A DNA stretch of 36,912 nucleotides from Eubacterium sp. (lineage in GTDB: Bacteria; Bacillota; Clostridia; Acetivibrionales; DSM-1351): contig JAQSXC010000020.1 of NCBI GenBank assembly GCA_029266335.1, positions 1 to 36,912 on the forward strand, read 5' to 3'. Shown here in pieces: positions 1-8,547 of this stretch. The position numbers and the translations under genes are program-made. The notes below the pieces were generated by a model. That model saw only the letters and a program-made list of their open reading frames with translations, was not told where the DNA came from and ran no database searches. Numbering within the stretch: position 1 is the stretch's first letter; the number at the start of each line of letters is the position of its first letter.

Positions 1-23
1 AAAAAAAGGCAGGATGTGATACT

Positions 24-2213
24 ATGTCTATAGTCTACAATCATCAGGAACGCATTTTTCATCTGAAAGCAGCAGGTACCAGCTATATCATAAAAATTCT
101 GGATAACGGGTATCTGGCACATTTATATTGGGGTAACTCAGTAAGAGATTCAAGTTTCCAACATTTACTTATTCTTCAGGAAAGGGCCTCCTTCTCTCCA
201 AACTCGGATAACCTTAATCCTGCACTTTCCCTGGATTCCCTTCCTCAGGAATATCCTTCATACGGCACGGGTGACTTCCGTCATCCCGCCTATCAGCTGC
301 AGCTTGAGAACGGAACAACAATAACTGATTTAAGATACAGTAACCATAATATTTATAAAGGTAAACCCAAATTAGAGGGGTTACCAGCAACATATATTGA
401 AAGTGAGAATGAAGCTGAAACTCTGGAAATAGAGCTGTATGACCCGTTAATCTCATTGAAGGTAAAATTGTTCTATTCTGTTTTTAACAACTTCAACGTG
501 GTTACCAGGTCAGTATTATTTATAAATGAAGGTGCTCAGAGCCTGATGTTGCTAAAGGCACTTAGTGCCAGTGTTGACTTTCCTCACTATGATTATGATC
601 TGCTGCATTTGCAGGGAGCATGGGCCAGAGAGCGCCATATGGAACGCCATTCCCTTGCACATGGAAGCCAAACTATCGGGAGCAGCAGAGGAGCAAGCAG
701 TCATATGCATAATCCTTTTATTGCCCTGATGGATAAAAATGCTGATGAAAAAACAGGAGAAGTTTACGGGTTCAGCCTGGTCTACAGCGGTAATTTCATA
801 GCACAGGTAGAGGTTGATCAGTTTGATACAACAAGAGTTTCAATGGGGATAAATCCTTTTGATTTTACCTGGAAGCTTGAACCCGGTCATGTTTTCCAGA
901 CTCCCGAAGTCGTAATGGTCTATTCTTCCAAGGGGCTTGGAGGAATGTCCAGAGAGTACCACAGACTATATCGTACCCGTCTTTGCCGCGGTACTTACAG
1001 AGACAGCACAAGGCCTGTACTCATAAATAATTGGGAAGCTACCTATTTTAATTTTAACGCCGAAAAGATTCTGGAAATTGCGCAGGAAGGTGCAAAGCTT
1101 GGAATAGAACTATTTGTATTGGATGACGGTTGGTTTGGAAAAAGGGATCTTGATAATTGTTCTCTCGGTGATTGGTTCGTAGATAGAAGAAAGCTCCCGG
1201 GCGGACTCGAAGATCTGGCCTCCAGGGTGAATGAACTGGGACTGAAGTTTGGTCTGTGGTTTGAGCCTGAAATGGTTTCACCCGACAGCGAACTGTACAG
1301 AGCTCACCCGGACTGGTGTATTCATGTTCCCGGCAGAAAACGCACAGAAGCCAGGAAGCAGCTCATCCTTGACTTTTCAAGAACAGAGGTTTGTGATGCA
1401 ATCATTACCATGCTGACGGATATACTGGCCTCTTCGCCAATTTCCTATGTGAAGTGGGATATGAACAGAAATATGACGGAAATTGGCTCAGCCGTACTAC
1501 CTGCCGAAAGACAGCGGGAAACAGCTCATAGGTATATGTTAGGCCTTTACAGGGTGATGGAGGAGATAACCTCCAAATTCCCGGAAATTCTGTTTGAGAG
1601 CTGTTCAGGCGGAGGAGGGCGATTTGATCCAGGATTGCTGTATTATATGCCTCAAACCTGGACCAGTGATGATACTGATGCTATGGAACGCTTAAAAATC
1701 CAGCATGGAACAAGTATTGTATATCCGGCCAGCACCATGGGGGCTCATGTTTCTGCAGTGCCTAACCATCAGGTACAAAGGATGACCCCTATAGAAACAA
1801 GAGGTCATGCAGCTATGTGCGGTAATTTCGGTTATGAGCTTGATTTGACAAAGCTTGGCGACTCCGATAAGACTGTAATAAAGGAGCAGGTGGAGATCTA
1901 CAAGGAAATTCGTCATATAATTCAGTTTGGAGATATGTACAGGCTTCTGAGTCCATTTGAAGGAAATGAGACTGCATGGATATATGTAACCGAAGATAAA
2001 ACAGAGGCTTATGTAACCTTCTTCAGAGAACTGGCCCGGCCCAATGCACCTCTTTCAAGGCTGAGGTTGGAAGGACTTGACGAAAGCAGGGATTATTCAA
2101 TTGTTGGAACTGCTCAGATCTATGGCGGTGATCTTTTGATGAATGCCGGTCTTAACATTCCCAATCTTCAGGGTGACTACAGCAGTTACACCTGGAGACT
2201 TAAAGCAGTTTAA
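24..2213 (+). CDS. Alpha-galactosidase, glycoside hydrolase family 36
   Basis: Hydrolyses terminal alpha-1,6-galactosides (melibiose, raffinose family, galactomannan side chains). The 729-residue length fits bacterial GH36 enzymes of the AgaA/AgaB type. An N-terminal beta-sandwich region (about 1-330) precedes a TIM barrel that starts near WEATYFNF. The barrel contains LFVLDDGWFG, the nucleophile motif YVKWDMNRN with Asp479, and WTSDDTDAMERL with the likely acid/base Asp549. A SCSGGGGRFD-like segment (about residues 525-535) matches the GH36 substrate pocket. There is no signal peptide, so the enzyme is probably cytoplasmic and acts on imported oligosaccharides. The gene starts at the window edge, so its promoter and any operon partners upstream are not visible. 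A strong hairpin follows it. Family assignment is firm; the exact substrate is inferred. Confidence 0.95.
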   Translation: MSIVYNHQERIFHLKAAGTSYIIKILDNGYLAHLYWGNSVRDSSFQHLLILQERASFSPNSDNLNPALSLDSLPQEYPSYGTGDFRHPAYQLQLENGTTITDLRYSNHNIYKGKPKLEGLPATYIESENEAETLEIELYDPLISLKVKLFYSVFNNFNVVTRSVLFINEGAQSLMLLKALSASVDFPHYDYDLLHLQGAWARERHMERHSLAHGSQTIGSSRGASSHMHNPFIALMDKNADEKTGEVYGFSLVYSGNFIAQVEVDQFDTTRVSMGINPFDFTWKLEPGHVFQTPEVVMVYSSKGLGGMSREYHRLYRTRLCRGTYRDSTRPVLINNWEATYFNFNAEKILEIAQEGAKLGIELFVLDDGWFGKRDLDNCSLGDWFVDRRKLPGGLEDLASRVNELGLKFGLWFEPEMVSPDSELYRAHPDWCIHVPGRKRTEARKQLILDFSRTEVCDAIITMLTDILASSPISYVKWDMNRNMTEIGSAVLPAERQRETAHRYMLGLYRVMEEITSKFPEILFESCSGGGGRFDPGLLYYMPQTWTSDDTDAMERLKIQHGTSIVYPASTMGAHVSAVPNHQVQRMTPIETRGHAAMCGNFGYELDLTKLGDSDKTVIKEQVEIYKEIRHIIQFGDMYRLLSPFEGNETAWIYVTEDKTEAYVTFFRELARPNAPLSRLRLEGLDESRDYSIVGTAQIYGGDLLMNAGLNIPNLQGDYSSYTWRLKAV

Positions 2214-2270
2214 AAGCGCTGTTCGTGCAATCAATTATGCACCTTCTCAAACATATGTGGAAAATTCATC

Positions 2271-2301
2271 AAGAATGCCCGGTCCTGTACCGGGCATTCT
2301 T
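2271..2301. terminator. Bidirectional intrinsic terminator between convergent genes
   Basis: A perfect 13-bp inverted repeat (AAGAATGCCCGGT / ACCGGGCATTCTT) with a 5-nt loop lies between the convergent alpha-galactosidase and HD-domain genes. T-rich sequence follows on the plus strand. It probably ends transcription from both sides. Confidence 0.8.
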
Positions 2302-2339
2302 GATTTCACGTTCTTGCATTTTTTTCAACTACAAATTAA

Positions 2340-2963
2340 TTACCGTTCTTGTTCCATACACTTTTCAAGAAACCTGAGGATATTTTCCTCCTCTTTCCTC
2401 CTGTCAACACCCAGTCTTCCCATTCTGTCACAAAGACCAAGCAAAGCTATCTCGTGAATATCCGTCTTCCTCTTCATGGTTTTCAAATTGGCAAAGGGCA
2501 GGTTGTTTACTACAAAAAGTATTTGCATATGCCACCTGATAAGTTCAGCCACCGTTTCAATGAACTCCCTGTCATCGGTATATTCTGCCATAAACTTTCT
2601 AGCCAGCTCAGCACCCAACTTATCATGATCGTAAGAGGTTATTTTTCCATTGCGTATTTTAGTAGTCCCGGGCTTTCCGATGTCATGAAGCAATGCGGCC
2701 CACATAAAAGCTCTGGGATGGCTGCTCTTTTCTTTAATTATGGCTGCTTCATCTACAACCAGCATTGTGTGTTTCCAGACATTCCCTTCAGGATGGTGCT
2801 TCGGTGACTGTTCTGCCTTTTTCAGGTCATTAAGCATTTCCAGCGGAAATTTATTAAACGTGGAGTTTTCCGCTATTTCATCGAGGTAAATTGAGGGCCT
2901 TTCATCCTTCAGAATATGTTTATTAATGTCTGAAAGTATATCTTGCATTAGCATTACTGACAT
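2340..2963 (-). CDS. HD-domain (HDIG-type) phosphohydrolase
   Basis: Protein of about 207 residues with a metal-dependent HD phosphohydrolase core. An early His (WKHTMLVV) is followed by the doublet AALLHDIGKP, then SYDHDKLGAELA and a later WHMQ. This arrangement resembles the HD domains of CCA-adding enzymes and of YqeK-type nucleotide hydrolases. No nucleotidyltransferase or GAF/PAS domain is attached, so the substrate cannot be named. The frame is open to a GTG at 2981, but the ATG at 2963 follows a GGGTGA stretch at suitable spacing and was preferred; ATGs at 2954 and 2948 are also possible. The gene is monocistronic and convergent with the alpha-galactosidase gene. Confidence 0.8.
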   Translation of the reverse strand: MSVMLMQDILSDINKHILKDERPSIYLDEIAENSTFNKFPLEMLNDLKKAEQSPKHHPEGNVWKHTMLVVDEAAIIKEKSSHPRAFMWAALLHDIGKPGTTKIRNGKITSYDHDKLGAELARKFMAEYTDDREFIETVAELIRWHMQILFVVNNLPFANLKTMKRKTDIHEIALLGLCDRMGRLGVDRRKEEENILRFLEKCMEQER

Positions 2964-3291
2964 TTTATCATCACCCAACACATTTATTTTATGATTATCC
3001 TTTAAATAGTTTATCTTGTTATGCTTTAAATATGCTTTTCCTTATTACTTTTCTTTAATGCATCATTAGCAGCTTTAATGCATTACTAACCTTTAATGCA
3101 TTATTAGCAGCTTTAATAATTATTTAGTATCAGTTTCATTAGTTTCAATGTTCGATCAAAACTATCATCCCTCCATAATTTTACATAATGCACCAATAAA
3201 CTCAAAAAATCATAGAATAAAATATAACTCTGTTATTTTTATGTAAACTAATAATAATTTGAAAATCTTTATTGAAAGGAATGATAGGATC
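2964..3291. other. Intergenic region, AT-rich, with short repeats
   Basis: This 328-bp gap separates two divergent genes and must hold both promoters. It is very AT-rich. Apart from a repeat block at 3054-3111 no operator, riboswitch or reliable -35/-10 pair was recognised. Confidence 0.5.
3054..3111. repeat. Three tandem ~19-bp repeats
   Basis: Three consecutive units begin with TTTAATGCAT (3054-3073, 3074-3091, 3092-3111). Units 1 and 3 are 20 nt and differ at one base; unit 2 is shorter and diverged. A fourth partial unit (TTTAATAATTATTTAG) follows. They lie between the HD-domain and GMC oxidoreductase genes and could be protein-binding sites or simple slippage repeats. Confidence 0.6.
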
Positions 3292-5055
3292 TTGTTTACA
3301 AAAAGAACATTTGACTATATCGTGATTGGTGCCGGAACAGCCGGAGGGATAATTGCAAAAGAATTAACAGATGATAAAAAAACATCAGTGCTTGTCCTCG
3401 AAGCAGGAACAAATATGACCAAAGAGCTAAGCAGCGCTTCTCTGGAGGTAGCACTTAATTTATCTTCTGATAATAAGTTCTCCTTTAATGTACTTTCAAA
3501 AATTGAAGCAGCTCTGGGACGCCCGCTCAGACTATCAGGCGGCAGAGTTATCGGAGGAAGCTCCGAGCATAATGCCATGGTTGCTGTACGCGGAAGCAGC
3601 AATCTTTATGACGAATGGGCAAGACTGCTCGGAAGTCCGGAAAATCCTGCAAAGCAATGGAGTTATGATAATGTCAGCCCTCTGTTTATCAAAAACGAAA
3701 CCTACACAGGAGATACCCAAACTCCTGACCAACGCGGAAGAAAAGGACCGATTTTTGTAAGACAGCAACTCATTCCTGATGACGGTCTAATCAGTACGTT
3801 GACCGAAGCAGTATCAGATGTATTAAGCTTACCGATTGTGGAAGATTACAATACCGGTATAAGAGATTGTACCTTTTTCAAATCACAATTTACACAAAAG
3901 GAAGCCGATGAAGGATTTGTCCGTTCCTCCACTGCAACCGGATATTTAAATAAGGATATTGTAACACAGGGAGGCCAGTTCCACCCGGATGAGTTTGGAA
4001 TTGGAAAAAGAAATCTGACTATTTTTGCAAAAACCACAGTAAATAAAATTCTATTTAACAAAAAGAAAGATTTCTACCTTGCTTACGGTGTTGAATATGT
4101 GAAGGACGGAATCTGTCAAAAAGCTTATGCCCGTAGAGGTGTCATTGTATCAGCAGGAATTTTCTCATCGGTTATACTTCAGCGTTCAGGAATCGGCAGC
4201 TCTGCCGAGTTGACCGAAGCGGGAATAATAACACTGATAGAAAACCCGAATGTTGGTCACAACCTGCAGACCCATTATAATGTTGCAATGGGAGTAGAAG
4301 TAGAAACAGGCCGACTTCTGCAGGTATTGATTGCAGATCCTGATGCACCGCTGGCACTGGGTGCTTATAAAGCAGAATTAGAGCCCGGTCGACGCCTGCA
4401 ATTAATTGGCCTTCCAGTGCCTCTATTTCTCCCGGTTCAGGATGTGATTATCAATCAATGGGAATTTAATCCCGCCAATGCAACTAATGTCATGAGTATT
4501 GGTATTGTAGACCTTAATGCCAGAAGCAAAGGTAAGATTGTGGTGGCACACAGTGATCCCGATGCTCTACCTTCCATTGATTTTAATCCTTTTGGAAACC
4601 CTGATGACTTAAATTTTATAATTGATCAGTATATTAATACTTTCAATATTATAGAAAAGGCCCGCAAGTTGGATCCCGATGGCATTTACAAGGTTGTATA
4701 TCCTCCTGAAAGCATATTCCGGTTAGAAAATGAAGAAGAAAAACGAAGTTTGCTTGCAGATTATGCCAGGGCCTCTTATACAAATTTCGATCACTTTGGA
4801 GGGCAATGCAAAATGGCTAAGGGTATTCAGGATGGAGTTGTTGATGAATTTCTGAATGTATTTGGCACCAAAAATCTTAAAGTTGCCGATCTGTCCATTT
4901 CTCCTGTTATGCCTGACGGCAACACTTCATTACCCGCTCAGATGATTGGACTGAATGCAGTACGCTTTATCCGGGAAGGCCCTCATGAATGTGTATTAGA
5001 AGAAATCGAGCTCTTTGAAAATGATATAATACCCACACCTCTGGAAGATCTGTAG
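3292..5055 (+). CDS. GMC-family FAD-dependent oxidoreductase
   Basis: Flavoprotein of the glucose-methanol-choline oxidoreductase family, about 587 residues. Near the N-terminus is the FAD-binding Rossmann motif VIGAGTAGG. The GMC signature around GGRVIGGSSEHNAM follows about 75 residues later. The C-terminal region has DHFGGQCKMAKG, where the His aligns with the catalytic His of HPVGTCRMG, and then PVMPDGNTSLP, which supplies the second active-site position (Asn). The frame is open back to a TTG at 3259, but the TTG at 3292 lies 11 nt after AAAGGA and was chosen; the Rossmann fold begins soon after it. GMC enzymes usually oxidise alcohols or sugars with oxygen or a quinone, so the acceptor in an anaerobe is unclear. 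There is no signal peptide. The substrate is unknown. Confidence 0.88.
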   Translation: MFTKRTFDYIVIGAGTAGGIIAKELTDDKKTSVLVLEAGTNMTKELSSASLEVALNLSSDNKFSFNVLSKIEAALGRPLRLSGGRVIGGSSEHNAMVAVRGSSNLYDEWARLLGSPENPAKQWSYDNVSPLFIKNETYTGDTQTPDQRGRKGPIFVRQQLIPDDGLISTLTEAVSDVLSLPIVEDYNTGIRDCTFFKSQFTQKEADEGFVRSSTATGYLNKDIVTQGGQFHPDEFGIGKRNLTIFAKTTVNKILFNKKKDFYLAYGVEYVKDGICQKAYARRGVIVSAGIFSSVILQRSGIGSSAELTEAGIITLIENPNVGHNLQTHYNVAMGVEVETGRLLQVLIADPDAPLALGAYKAELEPGRRLQLIGLPVPLFLPVQDVIINQWEFNPANATNVMSIGIVDLNARSKGKIVVAHSDPDALPSIDFNPFGNPDDLNFIIDQYINTFNIIEKARKLDPDGIYKVVYPPESIFRLENEEEKRSLLADYARASYTNFDHFGGQCKMAKGIQDGVVDEFLNVFGTKNLKVADLSISPVMPDGNTSLPAQMIGLNAVRFIREGPHECVLEEIELFENDIIPTPLEDL

Positions 5056-5153
5056 TCAGCTTGAAAGACCTTGCCGGCACTTATCTTCCAAGCTGACCTA
5101 TGAATTTATGATTAATATTTTATAGCCACTTTACGGTTCTTGGAGATCATATG

Positions 5154-5186
5154 AAAGGGGAAAGAGATTGACATCCTTTTCCCTTT
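5154..5186. terminator. Bidirectional terminator-like hairpin
   Basis: An 11-bp stem with one G-T wobble (arms 5154-5164 and 5176-5186) and an 11-nt loop ends in a short T run. It lies between the convergent GMC oxidoreductase and alpha/beta hydrolase genes. A second, weaker inverted repeat (GTCAGCTTG / CAAGCTGAC, 5055-5097) directly after the GMC stop codon has no T run. Confidence 0.5.
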
Positions 5187-5192
5187 TACCAG

Positions 5193-6143
5193 CTATCTCT
5201 CTGATAAGCCGGCTTCTGCTTCAACAAGTTCATTGATGGCATCAATAACAAGTTGTGGGTGATTCAGAGGTATCATATGTGCGGCATTAGGAAGAACCAT
5301 TAACCTGGCATTAGGAATATCCTTTTTCAATCTGTGGGCTTGTTCAATTGTGCCAAATGGATCATTCTTCCCAACCACAATCACAACCGGCTTTTTAATA
5401 TTTTTGTATTGTTTGCTGATTTTTTTTGCAGCCGGAGCAAAAGCTAAAACATCTTCCCTATTAGCTCTAAACTGAGTTGGCCGAAGCCAGAGAGCCAATG
5501 CAGCCTCTCTATAGCCAGAGGGTATCGTTTCAGGATAAAAGGTAGCTTCCAGCATATTTTCGGCCAGAGCGTTTCCCACCGGACTTTTTAATAATGTATT
5601 CATAAGAATACCTCCTATGATAGGAGTTGTAACAATACTTGATATGGGATCCCCCTTTTCCGCCGGATAACCCTCTTTATACATGGCAGCTCCTAAGGTT
5701 ACAATACCCGAAATTTCATCAGGATATAAAAGTGCATAGGAAAGAACCAGCACTCCACTCCAGGAGTGTCCGGCAATAATGGGTTTTTCTATGCCCAATT
5801 CCTTAATAGCGCTATGTATCAGCCTGGCTTGAACAGCAGGAGTTACTTTCACTTTTCGGGATCTTTCACTATATCCATACCCCGGTCGGTCAAAAGCTAT
5901 AGCTTTGTAACCCTGTTCTGCGGCAATTTCTATTACTTTTTCAAAATCATTTCCTGTAAGTACCCCTCCATGCAGAAAGACAACAGGCTTTCCTGAGCCT
6001 TTACTCACATAGTGCAGCTTTATACCTTCTGCAGTAACAAATTTGCCCTCAGGTGTAAAATCAGCTTCTGCCTGCTTAAACTTGTACTGATTGTACAAAA
6101 AAAGTCCCCCCATTAAAACTATAAAAAGTAAAACTACTATCAT
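5193..6143 (-). CDS. Membrane-anchored alpha/beta hydrolase
   Basis: Alpha/beta-hydrolase-fold protein of about 316 residues. The N-terminus is a single hydrophobic segment (MIVVLLFIVLMGGLFLY), so the catalytic domain is probably anchored to the outer face of the membrane. It has an oxyanion-region FLHGG, the nucleophile elbow GHSWSG (Ser about 127), a late VVGKNDPFG that supplies the Asp region, and NAAHMIPLNHP with the catalytic His. The substrate is unknown; the set resembles lipases, esterases and haloperoxidase-like hydrolases. The frame opens with a TTG at 6167, but the ATG at 6143 follows AAAGGAG by 11 nt and begins at the membrane segment. A long palindrome upstream and the adjacent TetR gene on the same strand indicate that the TetR protein controls it. 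Confidence 0.85.
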   Translation of the reverse strand: MIVVLLFIVLMGGLFLYNQYKFKQAEADFTPEGKFVTAEGIKLHYVSKGSGKPVVFLHGGVLTGNDFEKVIEIAAEQGYKAIAFDRPGYGYSERSRKVKVTPAVQARLIHSAIKELGIEKPIIAGHSWSGVLVLSYALLYPDEISGIVTLGAAMYKEGYPAEKGDPISSIVTTPIIGGILMNTLLKSPVGNALAENMLEATFYPETIPSGYREAALALWLRPTQFRANREDVLAFAPAAKKISKQYKNIKKPVVIVVGKNDPFGTIEQAHRLKKDIPNARLMVLPNAAHMIPLNHPQLVIDAINELVEAEAGLSER

Positions 6144-6202
6144 TACATTCTTTACTCCTTTCTTCAATTCTCGAATCAGTGCAGAACCCTCCTTATTTTA
6201 AG

Positions 6203-6240
6203 AATGATATCAACATACTCACTAGTATGTCGATATCATT
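6203..6240. promoter_or_regulatory. 38-bp palindromic operator, probable TetR site
   Basis: Arms 6203-6219 and 6224-6240 are complementary except at one position and are separated by CACT. The inner part is ACATACT-CACT-AGTATGT and the outer arms are ATGATATC and GATATCAT. On the minus strand a weak promoter (TCGACA, 18 nt, TATCAT) would lie inside it, so binding would block the hydrolase promoter. Assignment to the neighbouring TetR protein rests on a matching inner motif in front of the tetR gene. Confidence 0.8.
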
Positions 6241-6242
6241 TA

Positions 6243-6263
6243 AAAACCCGTTTAACGGGTTTT
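6243..6263 (-). terminator. Intrinsic terminator of the TetR gene
   Basis: A perfect inverted repeat, AAAACCCGTT / AACGGGTTTT around one central base, lies 5 nt beyond the TetR stop codon. On the minus strand it is followed by a T-rich tail. It separates tetR transcription from the operator-controlled hydrolase gene. Confidence 0.75.
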
Positions 6264-6268
6264 ATCGG

Positions 6269-7057
6269 CTATAACTTGTTTGGCTGCAAACCATTCCATA
6301 AAATTTTTGATACTTCGGCTGAAATTGATTTAAAAGAAACCTGCTCCGGAGCAATCAGCCACATAAGCACAATACCATTCACAAGTGCGTGGAGAGCCAC
6401 AGATAACGAATGTGGATCAACCCTCGAAGTAACCAGATCTTTACTCTGAATCGCTTTAAAGATGTCTGTCGTTTCATTAAATAAATTTGAGAAGGACTCA
6501 CAAAGTTTCTTCCTTACAGCAGGTTCCCTGATACCTGATATAAACTCGAAGAAAAGCGTCGGCTTTTCACCTGCTCCCTCTTCACACGTTCCTAATTCCG
6601 ACTCCAGAAGTATCCGTATAGCTTCCATAGGATCTGGTGAAGTAAAAACATCATGGCACTGTTTGGCAAGCCCTCCGGTAAGCTGCCTCAGGCTTCTGTC
6701 ACAAATTGCAAGAAACAAATCGCTTTTGCTTGAAAAGTGCCAGTACACCGCCCCTTTAGTCATTCCGGCATCGCTTGCTACCTGATCCAAAGTAGCACTT
6801 TCATAACCATACTTTGCAAATACCCGATTTGCTGCATCCAGGATTTTAGTTCTTGTATCTGAAAGAGATTGATGATTATTCTGAGTTTGCCTTTCCAACA
6901 GAATTTTCCTCATATCTTCCTTACATCCAAAATACCTTTGTACAGTTGTCCAATGAACACCTGCCTCTTTTGCTACATCGGCAAAAGTAATTTTGTCATA
7001 GGCCTGATGCCCGGCCAGTTCTAAAGCTGCTTTTAATATTCGTTCAGAAGATTTCAT
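6269..7057 (-). CDS. TetR-family regulator with tandem DNA-binding domains
   Basis: Transcriptional regulator of 262 residues, longer than the usual 190-210 of the TetR family. The extra length is a second N-terminal DNA-binding domain. Domain 1 is about residues 5-52 (ITFADVAKEAGVHWTTVQRYF, split as ITFADVAKEAG and VHWTTVQRYF). Domain 2 is about 68-115, with ATLDQVASDAGMTKGAVYWHF as the typical helix-turn-helix (ATLDQVASDAG, MTKGAVYWHF). Residues 120-262 form a helical ligand-binding and dimerisation domain. Domain 2 matches the family consensus closely; domain 1 is more diverged but keeps the pattern. An 18-bp palindrome lies 34 bp upstream of the gene, which suggests autoregulation. The same inner motif precedes the hydrolase gene. 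The ligand is unknown. Confidence 0.88.
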   Translation of the reverse strand: MKSSERILKAALELAGHQAYDKITFADVAKEAGVHWTTVQRYFGCKEDMRKILLERQTQNNHQSLSDTRTKILDAANRVFAKYGYESATLDQVASDAGMTKGAVYWHFSSKSDLFLAICDRSLRQLTGGLAKQCHDVFTSPDPMEAIRILLESELGTCEEGAGEKPTLFFEFISGIREPAVRKKLCESFSNLFNETTDIFKAIQSKDLVTSRVDPHSLSVALHALVNGIVLMWLIAPEQVSFKSISAEVSKILWNGLQPNKL

Positions 7058-7090
7058 TTCCTAATCCACCGTAATAAAAATATTATAAAT

Positions 7091-7108
7091 ATATACTCAT
7101 AAGTATGT
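7091..7108. promoter_or_regulatory. TetR operator in front of the tetR gene
   Basis: ATATACT-CATA-AGTATGT matches the inner core ACATACT-CACT-AGTATGT of the palindrome upstream of the hydrolase (6213-6230), with the same 4-bp spacer. The outer arms of that larger site are absent here. Confidence 0.65.
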
Positions 7109-7121
7109 TATTATTATATTT

Positions 7122-8405
7122 TTACGGATAAGAATTGTCAACCTCTATCTTCCCAAGTGCATTTACAAACCGGTCTATTTCCTCAAAGGTATTGTACATA
7201 CCTAAACTGATACGAACGAGGCCTGCAGGATTTCCATTTACATAATCAGCATACGCTTCCTGTGGGCTGACACCCAGTAAGGCCTGGACATATATATCCG
7301 CACCCAAACTACCGGCACCAACTTCTATACCGTGCTCATTGCCTAGATACCTGGAAACTCTTTTATAATTGGCACCTTTGAGATTAAATGAAATAAAAGG
7401 TACATTAACATATTTTGAATTCTGGACGTAAATATTTACCTTTGATAGTTCTGTTAACCTGAGTTTAGCATGTTTGTGCAATTTACTCTCATATTCTGCA
7501 ATATTTTTAAGCCCTATATTTTTAAGGTGTTGAAAGGCATCTCCCATAGCCATTACTCCGATAATATCCGGATATCCTGCCTCAAATCGTTTTGGAGGGT
7601 CCGAATAAAGGATTTTTTCACTGCTTATAAAATCCGTTATTCCAGCTCCTTCTAAAAAGGGTTTATACAGACTGAAAAATTTATACGGACCTATTAAAGC
7701 ACCTCCATCAAAGGGCGTATAACATTTGTGTGCACTAAACACCAAAAAATCAATATGTTCATCATCATCGTGGGATTTCATCCTGAAAGGCTGGTGTTGG
7801 ATCAGTTGAACGGCATCTACCAATATTCTGGCCCCATATTTATGTGCTAATCTCGCAATTTCATGGATTGGGGGTGTAATCCCTGTTACATTACTGGCAC
7901 CAGTTACTGCAACCAATTTTACTTTGCCTTTATATGTATCCAGCTTTTTTACAAGGTCATCCATATCGAGATTTCCTTCTCCTCCGATTCCAACCAAAAC
8001 AGTATTAAATTTACTCTTAAATGGCAAATAGTTCGCCATGTGCTCCATCATTGTCGTAATGATAACTTGACCGGGATCTTCCTGATAAAGCATATTACTT
8101 AATAAATTGATTCCCTCAGTTGAGTTTTTGACATAAATAACCGAATCCTTATTTAAATCACCACCAACATAATCAAGAACCACCTGTCTTGTATTTTCAT
8201 AAATCAATGTATTTCTTTTTCCTAAAGGACTAGGTGCATCAATATAGGTAATTAAAGGAACGTTAGTGTTGACATTGTCCATTACCGGCCTTAAAGCCAA
8301 CGATGTTGCAGCGTTGTTAAAATATATTCGTTTCGTTACACCCCCGCTTGCAGTCCTGACTGGGATATTGGCTCCTTCAATATTTCTGGATATATTGGTA
8401 AGCAT
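7122..8405 (-). CDS. Class V aminotransferase-fold PLP enzyme
   Basis: PLP-dependent enzyme of about 427 residues with the cysteine-desulfurase-like fold (class V aminotransferases). YFNNAATS near the N-terminus, MEHMANYLPF (His about 122), LVDAVQ (Asp about 197) and FSAHKCYTPFDGG with the PLP lysine (about 227) align with SufS/CsdA landmarks. The segment where SufS has its catalytic Cys (RxGHHC) reads EVGAGSLGAD here and has no cysteine, so a true cysteine desulfurase is unlikely. An isopenicillin-epimerase-like or other lyase/transaminase role is possible. The frame is open to 8492, but the ATG at 8405 follows AAGGAG at 10 nt and was chosen. It lies downstream of the D-aminoacylase gene with a terminator in between. 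Confidence 0.85.
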   Translation of the reverse strand: MLTNISRNIEGANIPVRTASGGVTKRIYFNNAATSLALRPVMDNVNTNVPLITYIDAPSPLGKRNTLIYENTRQVVLDYVGGDLNKDSVIYVKNSTEGINLLSNMLYQEDPGQVIITTMMEHMANYLPFKSKFNTVLVGIGGEGNLDMDDLVKKLDTYKGKVKLVAVTGASNVTGITPPIHEIARLAHKYGARILVDAVQLIQHQPFRMKSHDDDEHIDFLVFSAHKCYTPFDGGALIGPYKFFSLYKPFLEGAGITDFISSEKILYSDPPKRFEAGYPDIIGVMAMGDAFQHLKNIGLKNIAEYESKLHKHAKLRLTELSKVNIYVQNSKYVNVPFISFNLKGANYKRVSRYLGNEHGIEVGAGSLGADIYVQALLGVSPQEAYADYVNGNPAGLVRISLGMYNTFEEIDRFVNALGKIEVDNSYP

Positions 8406-8461
8406 TATTTTTTCAACTCCTTCTTTCCATATTATGAAGAACATAGAAGATGAGTGATATG

Positions 8462-8497
8462 AAAAAAACACCGGTATAATGTTACAAAACACCGGCG
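8462..8497 (-). terminator. Intrinsic terminator of the D-aminoacylase gene
   Basis: On the minus strand CGCCGGT and ACCGGTG form a 7-bp stem with one G-U pair, directly followed by seven T residues. It lies 51 bp past the D-aminoacylase stop codon. Confidence 0.65.
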
Positions 8498-8547
8498 CTT
8501 TTCCTTATGATAATAATACTTCAGTATCATATTTTACCTTTATTCCA

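Noticed and set aside
6161-6200. A hydrolase start at the TTG at 6167, served by the AAGGAGGG near 6186-6194
   Set aside because: That Shine-Dalgarno sequence is about 19 nt from the TTG; the AAAGGAG just before the ATG at 6143 fits better.
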